From the NCBI GenBank assembly GCA_007122945.1, contig SKSP01000492.1, positions 1-11,398 of the forward strand: a stretch of DNA of 11,398 nucleotides, read 5' to 3'. Positions within the stretch are counted from its first letter, which is position 1. Every line of letters starts with the position of its first letter. The notes under the pieces are model-generated. The model saw only the letters and a list, made by a program, of their open reading frames with translations. It did not search any database and was not told the origin of the DNA. The position numbers were made by a program, and so were the translations under genes. The DNA is from Ilumatobacteraceae bacterium (GTDB lineage Bacteria; Actinomycetota; Acidimicrobiia; Acidimicrobiales; Ilumatobacteraceae). Positions 1 through 6,659 of this stretch are shown here, in pieces.

Positions 1-136
1 CCGTGAGATCGTGTTCGGCGCTGCGCGGTACCACGACGTCGGCGCCGGCGTCGACGAGCCGCCACACGACCTTGCGGCCGAGGAACCCGGAACCGCCCGT
101 CACGAGCACGCGTCGACCCGACCAGAACGCTGACAT
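1..136 (-). CDS. fcl: GDP-L-fucose synthase-like NAD(P)-dependent reductase, N-terminal part only
   Basis: Partial gene: 45 codons are visible from an ATG at 136-134 reading leftward, and the rest lies outside the window. The peptide starts MSAFWSGRRVLVTGGSGFLG, a Rossmann fold with the GxxGxxG dinucleotide-binding motif (TGGSGFLG, residues 13-20). A second-strand region ending VVVPRSAEHDL (residues 34-44) follows. The 'V-P-R-S-x-x-x-D-L' stretch after the second strand is typical of GDP-L-fucose synthases (WcaG/Fcl), which epimerise and reduce GDP-4-keto-6-deoxymannose using NADPH in the cytoplasm. That substrate is the product of the gmd gene at 8995-10008, which supports the call. The catalytic Ser-Tyr-Lys region is not visible, so another SDR reductase such as a GDP-rhamnose-forming enzyme remains possible. 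The gene diverges from the glycosyltransferase at 174, leaving only about 37 bases between start codons. Confidence 0.68.
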   Translation of the reverse strand, partial: MSAFWSGRRVLVTGGSGFLGRKVVWRLVDAGADVVVPRSAEHDLT

Positions 137-143
137 GCGGTGG

Positions 144-149
144 ATGCTA
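144..149 (-). promoter_or_regulatory. Candidate leaderless -10 element (TAGCAT) for the fcl-like gene
   Basis: Read on the minus strand, TAGCAT (149 to 144) is followed by exactly 7 bases and then the ATG at 136. TANNNT placed about 7 bases before the first base of a start codon is the usual arrangement of leaderless actinobacterial promoters. No Shine-Dalgarno is visible before this ATG, which fits. I see no clear -35. The same hexamer with the same spacing occurs before the gene at 3788. Confidence 0.35.
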
Positions 150-173
150 CGACCGCGCGGCCATCATGGGGCG

Positions 174-1268
174 GTGCCCGCACCGCTGCGAATCGCGTAC
201 ACGCTGGAACAACTGTGGCACGAGGTGCCCGGTGGCACCGCGGTGGCCGCGCTGCGCGTCGCGCGCGAGTTGGTCGCTCGCGACGACGTCGACGTGATCG
301 GCGTGGCGGGTCGGCACGCCCGCCCGCCGGCACCCGCCTACCGCACCGATCTCACCGTGCGCGCCCTTCCGGTGGCGCGCCCGTGGCTCTACCAGACCTG
401 GCTGCGGTTCCGATGGCCGCTCGTCGAGGCGGCCACCGGTCCGGTCGACGTGTGCCACGCCACCGGACTCGTGCCCGCGGCCAGCGACGCCCCGCTCGTC
501 GTGACCGTGCACGACCTCGCCTTCCGCCGCTTTCCCGAGCGGTTCACCCGCCACGGTGCCCGGACGATGCGTCGGAGCCTCGAGGTGATCCGCCGGCGCG
601 CCGCGCTCGTGCTGTGCTCGAGCTCGCCGACGGTCGACGACCTCCTCGACGCGGGGTTCAGCGAGGATCGCCTGCGGCTCGTCCCGCTCGGTGTCGACGT
701 GGTCGACGTCCCCGACGCCGAGATCGACCGCGTGCGCCGCGAGCACCGGCTCCCCGAGCGGTTCGTGCTGTTCGTGGGCACGATGGAGCCGCGCAAGAAC
801 CTCGTTCGGCTCGCCGAGGCCGTCGCCCGACTCGACGACCCCGTGCCGCTCGTGGTCGTGGGCGCGGACGGCTGGGGCGGCGTGGAGGAGCGGGTCACCC
901 GGCTCGACCTCGACGTCCGCTTCCTCGGTTTCGTCCCCGACGTCGATCTCGCCGCCTGCTACGCCGCCGCGACGGTGTTCGCCTACCCCAGCGAGTGGGA
1001 GGGCTTCGGGCTCCCCGTCGCCGAGGCGATGGCCCAGGGGGCGCCCGTGGTGACGAGTCGGGGGACGTCGATGGCGGAGGTCGCCGGGGGAGCGGCGGTG
1101 CTGGTGGATCCGACCGACACCGACGACATCGCCCGCGGGCTCGCCGAGGCCCTCGACCAGCGTGGTCGCGACGCACGGATCGCCGCCGGCCGCTCCCGAG
1201 CGGCGACGCTCACCTGGTCGGCCACCGCGGCGGCGACCGTGGCCGCGTACCGGGAGGTGGCCGCGTGA
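174..1268 (+). CDS. GT4-type glycosyltransferase (first of three in a row)
   Basis: A retaining GT-B glycosyltransferase of about 364 residues, the normal length for the family. It is expected to transfer a sugar (perhaps mannose) from a nucleotide donor to a lipid-linked oligosaccharide at the inner face of the membrane. The N-terminal acceptor domain shows TVHDLAF at 111-117. The C-terminal donor domain shows PLGVD (171-175), VGTMEPRKNL (201-210) and YPSEWEGFGLPVAEA (271-285), whose E276 and E284 form the EX7E pair. I chose GTG 174 because a G-rich stretch (GGGGCG) sits just before it and the conserved fold begins within a few residues. ATG 135 and ATG 144 are in frame but lack a ribosome site, and ATG 135 overlaps the divergent gene's start. 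The frame is open further left, but that part mirrors the fcl gene. It overlaps the next gene by GTGA. The sugar specificity cannot be read from the sequence. Confidence 0.88.
   Translation: MPAPLRIAYTLEQLWHEVPGGTAVAALRVARELVARDDVDVIGVAGRHARPPAPAYRTDLTVRALPVARPWLYQTWLRFRWPLVEAATGPVDVCHATGLVPAASDAPLVVTVHDLAFRRFPERFTRHGARTMRRSLEVIRRRAALVLCSSSPTVDDLLDAGFSEDRLRLVPLGVDVVDVPDAEIDRVRREHRLPERFVLFVGTMEPRKNLVRLAEAVARLDDPVPLVVVGADGWGGVEERVTRLDLDVRFLGFVPDVDLAACYAAATVFAYPSEWEGFGLPVAEAMAQGAPVVTSRGTSMAEVAGGAAVLVDPTDTDDIARGLAEALDQRGRDARIAAGRSRAATLTWSATAAATVAAYREVAA
1252..1260 (+). promoter_or_regulatory. Ribosome binding site fixing the second glycosyltransferase start at GTG 1265
   Basis: GGGAGGTGG lies inside the end of the first glycosyltransferase gene. 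The core GGAGGT (1253-1258) is 6 bases before GTG 1265. Another in-frame GTG at 1271 would be 12 bases away, so 1265 is the better start. Confidence 0.65.
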
Positions 1269-2404
1269 CGGTGCGGGTCGCCGTCAACCTGCTGTGGTGC
1301 GTCCCCGGCGAGGTCGGCGGGTCCGAGGAGTATCTCGCCCGGCAGCTGCAGGGGCTGACGGCCGTCGATCCCGAGCGCGGGAGAGCCGCGCCGACGCTGT
1401 TCACGCTGCCGTCGTACCCGGCCGCCCACCCCGAGCTCGCGACGCGGTTCCCCGTCGTGACGACCCGGACGACCGGTGCTCACCGGCCTCGCCGGGTCGT
1501 CGCCGAGCACACGTGGCTGCGGCGTCGCACCCGCGTCGACCCGGTGCGCATCGGCGCGTTCGACCTCGTGCACCACGGCGGCGGCACCACGCCCATGATC
1601 GGGTCGCGACCGATCGTGCTCACGATCCACGACCTGCAGTACCTCGAGCACCCGCACTACGTCTCGCCGCGCAAGCTGCGGTACCTCCGCAGCGCGGTGC
1701 CGCGGTCGGTGAGGCGTGCGAACGTCGTCGCGGTGCCGAGCGAGTTCGTGCGCGGCACCGTGATCGACGCGTTCGGGACCGACCCCGATCGCGTCGTCGT
1801 CGTGCCGCACGGCATCGACGCCGCACCCGTGCCGGTCATCGTCGACGAGGCCGGCCTGCGGGAGCGGTGGGGGCTCGGCCCCGGGCCGCTGCTCGTCTAC
1901 CCGGCGATCACCCACCCCCACAAGAACCACCGTCTGCTCCTGGAGACGATGCGCGACCACTGGATCGACCCCGACCTGCGGCTCGTGTTGCTCGGCGGCC
2001 GCGGCGCGGCCGACGACGAGGTCGAACGGGCGATCACCGAGCTCGGCCTCCGGGGCCGGGTCGTGCGCCCGGGCCGGGTGCCCGACGCCGACCGCGACGG
2101 GTTGCTCGCGATCGCCGATGCGCTCGTGTTCCCCAGCACCTACGAGGGCTTCGGGGCGCCGCTGATCGAGGCGATGGCGCTCGGGACGCCCGTGATCTGC
2201 GGTGACCACCCGACCCTCCGGGAGGTCGTCGGCGACGCCGGTGTGGTCGTGCCGCCCGATCCCGAGGCGTGGGGGGCAGCACTCGGGGTGGCTCGCCGGA
2301 CGCGACGCGAGCTGACGGCCGCCGGCCGGGTGCGGGTCGCCCGCTTCGACCTGGCGACGTCCGCGGCCGCGCTGCTCGACGCCTACGAACGGACGCTCCC
2401 ATGA
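1265..2404 (+). CDS. GT4-type glycosyltransferase (second)
   Basis: A 379-residue GT-B glycosyltransferase, probably cytoplasmic or peripheral to the inner membrane and acting in polysaccharide assembly. The N-terminus (VAVNLLW, then GGSEEYL at 18-24) resembles the glycine-rich donor/acceptor loop of GT4 enzymes. TIHDLQY at 120-126 carries the His-Asp pair, and PHGID at 181-185 is the hinge motif. YPAITHPHKNH (212-222) holds the basic residues that normally contact the donor phosphates. FPSTYEGFGAPLIEA (289-303) has the EX7E pair E294/E302. The GTG start overlaps the upstream TGA (GTGA) and the stop overlaps the next ATG (ATGA at 2401-2404), so all three genes are probably co-translated. It is related to the preceding gene in fold and motifs but not a recent duplicate. 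Donor sugar and linkage are unknown. Confidence 0.9.
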   Translation: MTVRVAVNLLWCVPGEVGGSEEYLARQLQGLTAVDPERGRAAPTLFTLPSYPAAHPELATRFPVVTTRTTGAHRPRRVVAEHTWLRRRTRVDPVRIGAFDLVHHGGGTTPMIGSRPIVLTIHDLQYLEHPHYVSPRKLRYLRSAVPRSVRRANVVAVPSEFVRGTVIDAFGTDPDRVVVVPHGIDAAPVPVIVDEAGLRERWGLGPGPLLVYPAITHPHKNHRLLLETMRDHWIDPDLRLVLLGGRGAADDEVERAITELGLRGRVVRPGRVPDADRDGLLAIADALVFPSTYEGFGAPLIEAMALGTPVICGDHPTLREVVGDAGVVVPPDPEAWGAALGVARRTRRELTAAGRVRVARFDLATSAAALLDAYERTLP

Positions 2405-3777
2405 CCACGGGGTCGCACCGACCGGACACCTCGCCAACCGCGGTCGCGTCAGCGGTCCCACACGCGTCCGCTCCGGTGCCGACACCGGAGGCCCCGGTGC
2501 TGCGGCTCGTCGTGCTGTGCCCGCACTTCGACCCCGACACGGCGCCGACCGGCCACGTGATGACGCGCATCGTCACCGAGCTGGCCGGCCGCGGCCACGA
2601 GCTGCACGTCGTCACGTCGCTGCCGTGGTACCGCGCCCACCGGGTCGAGCCCGACTGGGTCGAGCCCGTTCGTCGCGGCGGTTGGCTGCGCACCGAGCAC
2701 GTGCCCTGGGGGTCGATCACGCGCGTCCACCCGTTCCCCGGCGGTGATCGGCGCGACCTCGTGCGCCGCGCCGCCGGGTTCGCCGGCTTCTCCCTGCTGG
2801 CCGGCCTCGGCGGGTTGCGGGCCGGTGGTTGGTTGCGCCGCGCCGACGCCGTGATCGCCATGTCGCCGCCGTTGACCCTCGGTCCGACCGGCTGGGCGGT
2901 GGGGGTGTCCCGACGGGCACCGCTCGTGTTCAACATCCAGGACGTGTTCCCCGACGCCGCCGTCGAGACGGGGGCGATCACCGACCGGCGCGTCATCGCC
3001 GCCGCCGCTGCCCTGGAGCGGTTCTGCTACCGCCGGGCGGCCGCGATCACGGTGCTCAGCGACGACCTCGGGGACAACGTGCGGACCAAGCTGCCGCCCC
3101 GGATGCGCGAGCGCGTGCACGTCATCCCGAACTTCGTGTCGACCGACGAGTTGCAGCCCGCCGACCGCATGACGGCCTACCGGCGCGAGCTCGGCATCGG
3201 CGACGAACCGGTCGTGCTGTACGCCGGCAACGTCGGGTTCTCGCAGTCGCTCGAGCTCGTCGTGCACGCCGCTCGGGCGATCCCCGGTGCGACGTTCCTG
3301 GTCAACGGGCAGGGTGCCGCCCGCGCCGAGCTCGAGGACGCCGCCCGTGACCTGCCGAACGTGCGGTTCGGCGACTACCAACCGGCCGAGCGCCTGAGCG
3401 AGGTGCTCGCGACGGGCGATGTCCACGTGGTGCCGCTGCGGCGGGGGCTCGGCCGGGTGAGCGTGCCCTCCAAGACGTACTCGATCCTCGCCGCCGGGCG
3501 GCCCGTCGTGGCGGCGATCGACCCGGGGACCGAGGTCCCCCGGATGCTCGACGCGTCGGGTGGCGGGATCGCGGTCGAACCGGACGATCCGGACGCCTTC
3601 GTCGGTGCCCTGCGCGACCTGCTCGCCCGGCCGGACCGGGGCGCGTCGATGGGTGCGGCCGGCCGCCGCTGGGTCGAGACGGCCGCCTCGCCGGCTGCGG
3701 TGGCGGCGGCGTACGAGGCGCTGGTCACAGGTCTGCGCCGCCGGCGTCGCGGCCCGTTCGGCAGGGCCCGCCGGTAG
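2401..3777 (+). CDS. WbuB-like glycosyltransferase (third)
   Basis: About 458 residues if started at ATG 2401, which overlaps the previous stop as ATGA. It looks like the WbuB-like branch of GT4, members of which act on amino or deoxy sugars such as fucosamine in O-antigen and capsule synthesis. Signatures are PHFDPDTAPTG (41-51), FNIQDVFPD (177-185, compare the WbuB 'QDxxPD' box), IPNFVST (242-248), GNVGFSQSLE (276-285) and VPSKTYSILAAGRPV (355-369). In many relatives the last box carries a Glu (SKxxEYMA); here that place is Ser361. I recall the same variant in actinobacterial homologues, so it is probably a subfamily trait. The first 32 residues are a low-complexity Pro/Ala/Ser/Thr stretch, and GTG 2497 has a GGAG six bases upstream, so the real protein may start there. 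The C-terminus is Arg-rich. The TAG stop doubles as the start of a promoter hexamer for the next gene. Confidence 0.85.
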   Translation: MTTGSHRPDTSPTAVASAVPHASAPVPTPEAPVLRLVVLCPHFDPDTAPTGHVMTRIVTELAGRGHELHVVTSLPWYRAHRVEPDWVEPVRRGGWLRTEHVPWGSITRVHPFPGGDRRDLVRRAAGFAGFSLLAGLGGLRAGGWLRRADAVIAMSPPLTLGPTGWAVGVSRRAPLVFNIQDVFPDAAVETGAITDRRVIAAAAALERFCYRRAAAITVLSDDLGDNVRTKLPPRMRERVHVIPNFVSTDELQPADRMTAYRRELGIGDEPVVLYAGNVGFSQSLELVVHAARAIPGATFLVNGQGAARAELEDAARDLPNVRFGDYQPAERLSEVLATGDVHVVPLRRGLGRVSVPSKTYSILAAGRPVVAAIDPGTEVPRMLDASGGGIAVEPDDPDAFVGALRDLLARPDRGASMGAAGRRWVETAASPAAVAAAYEALVTGLRRRRRGPFGRARR

Positions 3778-3780
3778 CAT
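3775..3780 (+). promoter_or_regulatory. Candidate leaderless -10 element (TAGCAT) for the 3788-6651 unit
   Basis: TAGCAT is followed by 7 bases (TTCACTC) and then GTG 3788. The spacing puts the expected transcription start at or next to the start codon. No Shine-Dalgarno precedes this GTG. The first three bases of the hexamer are also the TAG stop of the upstream glycosyltransferase. No convincing -35 is seen, as is common for such promoters. Confidence 0.5.
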
Positions 3781-3787
3781 TTCACTC

Positions 3788-4714
3788 GTGGCACCAAGCT
3801 CAGGATCGTCGACCTCCAAGGCCGCGGCATCGACCAAGAAGGCCGCGCGGCTGACCCAGCGGGGCAAGACCCGGGCCGTCCGGTTCCAGGGCGGCACGCT
3901 GTTCCCCTTCATCGTGGCGCTCGTCGTCGTGCTCGGTCTCGGCACCATCGTGTACGCCCGCCAGAGCCAGCCGGGGTTCGACACCTCGCCACCCACGATC
4001 AACTCGCACTGGCACGCTGCGTACGGCTTCTACATCTGCGGTGAGTGGTATCAGCTCGGCGGCGACCTCGAGGACCGCAACACCCAGGGGCAGATCACCA
4101 ACACCCCGTACCTGCAGACCGGTGTGCACAGCCACGACGACGGCGTGATCCACTGGCACCCGTTCACGTCGCGCGCCGTCGGCAACCGGGCCACGCTCAG
4201 CGTGTTCCTCGACGTCTACGACGTCGAGTTCAACCAGGACCGTCTGCGGTTCCCCGACAACCAGACGATGGGCGCGTGGGGTCCGGGTGCGGAGTTCGTG
4301 CCGGGCGAGACCCAGTGCGACGGTCAGGACGCCGACCTGTCGATGGTCGTGTGGGGTTCGTACCAGGACACCGGCCCCGGCGTCCGGTACATCGCCAACT
4401 TCGAGAACGTCCGCATCCAGAACGACGGCATGGTGTTCGCGATGGCGTTCATGCCCCGCAACGAGCCGGTCCCGATGCCGCCGTGGGCGCCGAACCTGCC
4501 CGCCCTGGGTGCGATCGACATCACGCAGTTCGACGAGCAGGATCTGATCGAAGGTGGGCTGTTGCCCGAGGACTTCGATCGGACGCTCCTCCCCGACCCC
4601 GCTGAGCTCGACGACCTCGAGGATCCCGACCCGACGGGTGATCTCGAGGTCGAGATCGACGAGTTCGAGGTCGACGACGAGATCGAGCTCGACGAGTCCG
4701 ACGACGACGAGTGA
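3788..4714 (+). CDS. Membrane-anchored histidine-rich protein with acidic tail, function unknown
   Basis: I cannot assign this 308-residue protein to a named family. Residues 1-36 are rich in Lys, Arg, Ser and Ala (cytoplasmic by the positive-inside rule). Residues 39-57 form one hydrophobic helix with no signal-peptidase site that I would trust, so about 250 residues should lie outside the membrane. That domain begins with NSHWHAAYGFYIC (72-84), followed by HSHDDGVIHWHPF (114-126). The six closely set histidines (74, 76, 114, 116, 122, 124) look like a metal site. Only two cysteines are present (84, 177), possibly a disulphide. From residue 273 to the end, about 22 of 36 residues are Asp or Glu. 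GTG 3788 is chosen for the leaderless promoter pattern. The stop overlaps the ManC-type gene (TGATG), so the two are probably translationally coupled. A role in the cell envelope or in sensing a metal is inference only. Confidence 0.8.
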   Translation: MAPSSGSSTSKAAASTKKAARLTQRGKTRAVRFQGGTLFPFIVALVVVLGLGTIVYARQSQPGFDTSPPTINSHWHAAYGFYICGEWYQLGGDLEDRNTQGQITNTPYLQTGVHSHDDGVIHWHPFTSRAVGNRATLSVFLDVYDVEFNQDRLRFPDNQTMGAWGPGAEFVPGETQCDGQDADLSMVVWGSYQDTGPGVRYIANFENVRIQNDGMVFAMAFMPRNEPVPMPPWAPNLPALGAIDITQFDEQDLIEGGLLPEDFDRTLLPDPAELDDLEDPDPTGDLEVEIDEFEVDDEIELDESDDDE

Positions 4715-5709
4715 TGCGAGCCGTGGTGCTCGTCGGCGGGCGCGGCACCCGGTTGCGTCCGCTGACCGACCACGTCCCGAAGCCGATGCTCCCGATCGGG
4801 CACCGGCCGATGATCGCCGCGCTCGTCGAACGCCTCGCCCACGCCGGGGTCGACGACGTGACGCTCGCGCTCGGGTTCCGCCCCGAGCCGTTCATGGTGG
4901 CGTTCCCCGACGGGCGGGTCGGTGACGTCACGTTGCGCTACGCCGTCGAACCCGAGCCGCTCGACACGGCCGGCGCGATTCGCTTCGCCGCCGACCACGC
5001 CGGCATCGACACGACCTTCGTGGTCGCCAACGGCGACATCGTCACGGACCTCGCCGTCGCCGATCTCGTGGCCGCCCACCGCCGCACCGGCGCCGAGGCG
5101 ACGTTGCACCTGACACCCGTCGACGACCCGTCGGCGTTCGGGGTCGTCGAGGTCGACGCCGACGGCCGGGTCGAACGCTTCGTCGAGAAGCCGACGCCTG
5201 GGGAGACCTCGTCGAACCTGATCAACGCGGGGACGTACGTCTTCGAAGCGTCGATGCTGGCCCGCATCCCGACCGGTCGCCGCGTGTCGGTCGAGCGCGA
5301 GACGTTCCCGGCGGTCGTCGCCGACGGCGGGCTGTTCGCGATCGCGACCGACGACTACTGGACCGACACCGGTCGCCCCGACCTCTACCTGGCCGCGAAC
5401 GCGGCCCTGCTCACCGGTGAGCGTCCCGAGCGGTGCCGGGCGGTCGCTCCCGGCGCGTCCGTCGCCGAGGACGCCACGCTCGAACGGTCGCTCGTCGAGG
5501 CGGGAGCGACGGTGGCTGCACGCGCCCGGCTGGTCGGTTCGGTCGTGCTCGACGGCGGCTTCGTGGGGGAGGGAGCGACGGTCGAGCGCTCGATCGTGAT
5601 GGGCCGCGTCGGTGCCGGGACCACCGTGCGCGACGCGGTCATCGGTGCCGACGGCGACGTCGCTGACGGGGTGACGGTCGCCGACGCCCGGATCCCCGAG
5701 CAGGGGTGA
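4714..5709 (+). CDS. manC: Mannose-1-phosphate guanylyltransferase (ManC/ManB type)
   Basis: A 331-residue sugar-1-phosphate nucleotidyltransferase, expected to make GDP-mannose from GTP and mannose-1-phosphate in the cytoplasm. The pyrophosphorylase signature GGRGTRLRPLT (8-18) is followed by PKPMLPI (22-28). Then come EPLDTAGAIRFA (81-92), NGDIVTDL (106-113, metal-binding Asp), FVEKP (156-160), NAGTYVFE (171-178), VSVERETFP (191-199) and DYWTDTGRPDLY (214-225). From about 245 on, left-handed beta-helix (hexapeptide) repeats follow, as in the trimer-forming tails of this family. The middle boxes match my memory of M. tuberculosis Rv3264c (ManB) closely, which is why I prefer GDP-mannose over glucose or UDP-GlcNAc synthesis. 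ATG 4714 is chosen because it overlaps the upstream stop (TGATG); GTG 4711 is also in frame. It would feed Gmd at 8995 and any mannosyltransferase among the neighbours. Confidence 0.82.
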   Translation: MRAVVLVGGRGTRLRPLTDHVPKPMLPIGHRPMIAALVERLAHAGVDDVTLALGFRPEPFMVAFPDGRVGDVTLRYAVEPEPLDTAGAIRFAADHAGIDTTFVVANGDIVTDLAVADLVAAHRRTGAEATLHLTPVDDPSAFGVVEVDADGRVERFVEKPTPGETSSNLINAGTYVFEASMLARIPTGRRVSVERETFPAVVADGGLFAIATDDYWTDTGRPDLYLAANAALLTGERPERCRAVAPGASVAEDATLERSLVEAGATVAARARLVGSVVLDGGFVGEGATVERSIVMGRVGAGTTVRDAVIGADGDVADGVTVADARIPEQG

Positions 5710-5715
5710 CGCGTC

Positions 5716-6651
5716 GTGGGCTGCCTCGTGATCGGCGGCGCCGGGTTCATCGGGTCCCACCTCGTCGACCGGCTGCTGGCGGACGGTGAGTTCGTCGATG
5801 TCGTGGACGACCTGTCGACGGGGTCGCTGGCCAACCTCGCCGACGCCCGGGCGGTGGCCAAGAACGTCACCGATGCCCTCCACCACACCGGCGATCACGC
5901 CGGGCTGAAGATCCATCACGCCGACGCCGGCTCTCCCGACCTGGACTCGCTGTTCGCCATGCGTCGGCCCGAGATCGTGTACCACCTGGCGGCCGTCCCT
6001 CGCCGGCCGGCGGGCCCGGCCGACCTCACCGGCGCGTTGACGCGCACGCTGAACGTCCTCGAGGCGGCGCACGCCCACGGGGTCGCGAAGGTCGTCGCGA
6101 CCGTCCCGGCCACGGCCGTCTACGGCGTGCCGGCGGCCCGTGACCTCCCGCTCAAGGAGCGCCCGTTGGAGCCGCGCGGTGTCCGCGGCGTGGTGGCCCG
6201 GGCGGTGGTCGACCTGCTCGACGTGTACCGCTCGAGCGCCGCGATCGAGTTCACCGCACTCGCCCTGGCGAGCGTCTACGGACCCAGGCAGCGTCCCGCC
6301 GACGGGGTGGTCGCGGCCTTCCTCCACGCGGCCGCCGAGCGGACGACGCCGGTGATCACGGGCGACGGGCGCCAGACCCGCGACTTCGTGTTCGTCGACG
6401 ACGTCGTCGACGCGCTCGCCCGGGCCGGACGACGCGGCAGCGGGTTGGTGGTCAACATCGGCACCGGGACCCAGACCCCGGTGCGCGACCTGTGGCGGAC
6501 CGTCGCCGGTGCAGCCGGCGGCGCCAGCTCGTCGGGACCGGCGCGCCGCGACGAGCTGGCGCGCTTCGCGCTGTCGCCGGTCCGGGCCCGCATCCACCTC
6601 GGCTGGTCGCCGTGGACGACGCTCGACGACGGCCTCGCCCTGTGCCGCTGA
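5716..6651 (+). CDS. Extended SDR 'NAD-dependent epimerase/dehydratase' lacking the catalytic triad
   Basis: A 311-residue protein of the GalE/RmlB superfamily. The cofactor site is intact: GGAGFIGSHL at 7-16, and an acidic pair D31-D32 in DDLSTG at the end of the second strand, which favours NAD(H). Family landmarks VYHLAA (88-93), AVYG (134-137), SVYGPRQ (186-192), DFVFVDDVVDAL (223-234) and VVNIGTG (245-251) are all present. The catalytic residues are not. Aligned by eye to E. coli GalE (Ser124, Tyr149, Lys153), the equivalents are Ala132, Arg157 and Ala161, and no YxxxK exists anywhere in the protein. It is therefore probably not a normal epimerase or dehydratase. A cofactor-binding structural or regulatory partner, or an enzyme with a different mechanism, is possible. 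GTG 5716 starts 6 bases after the manC stop, with AGGGG at 5702-5706 as a weak ribosome site. It ends 4 bases from the convergent cofD. Confidence 0.85.
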   Translation: MGCLVIGGAGFIGSHLVDRLLADGEFVDVVDDLSTGSLANLADARAVAKNVTDALHHTGDHAGLKIHHADAGSPDLDSLFAMRRPEIVYHLAAVPRRPAGPADLTGALTRTLNVLEAAHAHGVAKVVATVPATAVYGVPAARDLPLKERPLEPRGVRGVVARAVVDLLDVYRSSAAIEFTALALASVYGPRQRPADGVVAAFLHAAAERTTPVITGDGRQTRDFVFVDDVVDALARAGRRGSGLVVNIGTGTQTPVRDLWRTVAGAAGGASSSGPARRDELARFALSPVRARIHLGWSPWTTLDDGLALCR

Positions 6652-6659
6652 CGCGTCAG
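6648..6659. repeat. 12-base perfect palindrome holding both convergent stop codons
   Basis: CTGACGCGTCAG reads the same on both strands. It contains the TGA of the SDR gene (6649-6651) and the TGA of cofD on the other strand (6658-6656). The hairpin it could form has only a 4-base stem, so it is not a convincing terminator. Confidence 0.6.

Noticed and set aside
140..1264. Open frame on the plus strand running into the second glycosyltransferase, which could suggest one 754-residue fusion.
   Set aside because: The first 375 codons are Arg/Pro/Gly-rich shadow of the first glycosyltransferase. Family sequence begins only at GTG 1265, which has its own ribosome site.
983..2485. A 500-codon minus-strand open frame.
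   Set aside because: It is antisense to two glycosyltransferases with full motifs. Its composition is low-complexity Arg/His/Asp/Val and no ribosome site supports a start.
4600..4711. GAC/GAG-rich repeats that could be a DNA tandem array.
   Set aside because: They encode the Asp/Glu tail of the His-rich protein in frame and run straight to its stop; the units are irregular.
4324..6597. A 757-codon open frame on the minus strand.
   Set aside because: It is antisense to manC and the SDR gene, which have full family motifs. The product is rich in Arg, Asp, Gly and His with no recognisable domain, as expected when GC-rich codons are read on the other strand.
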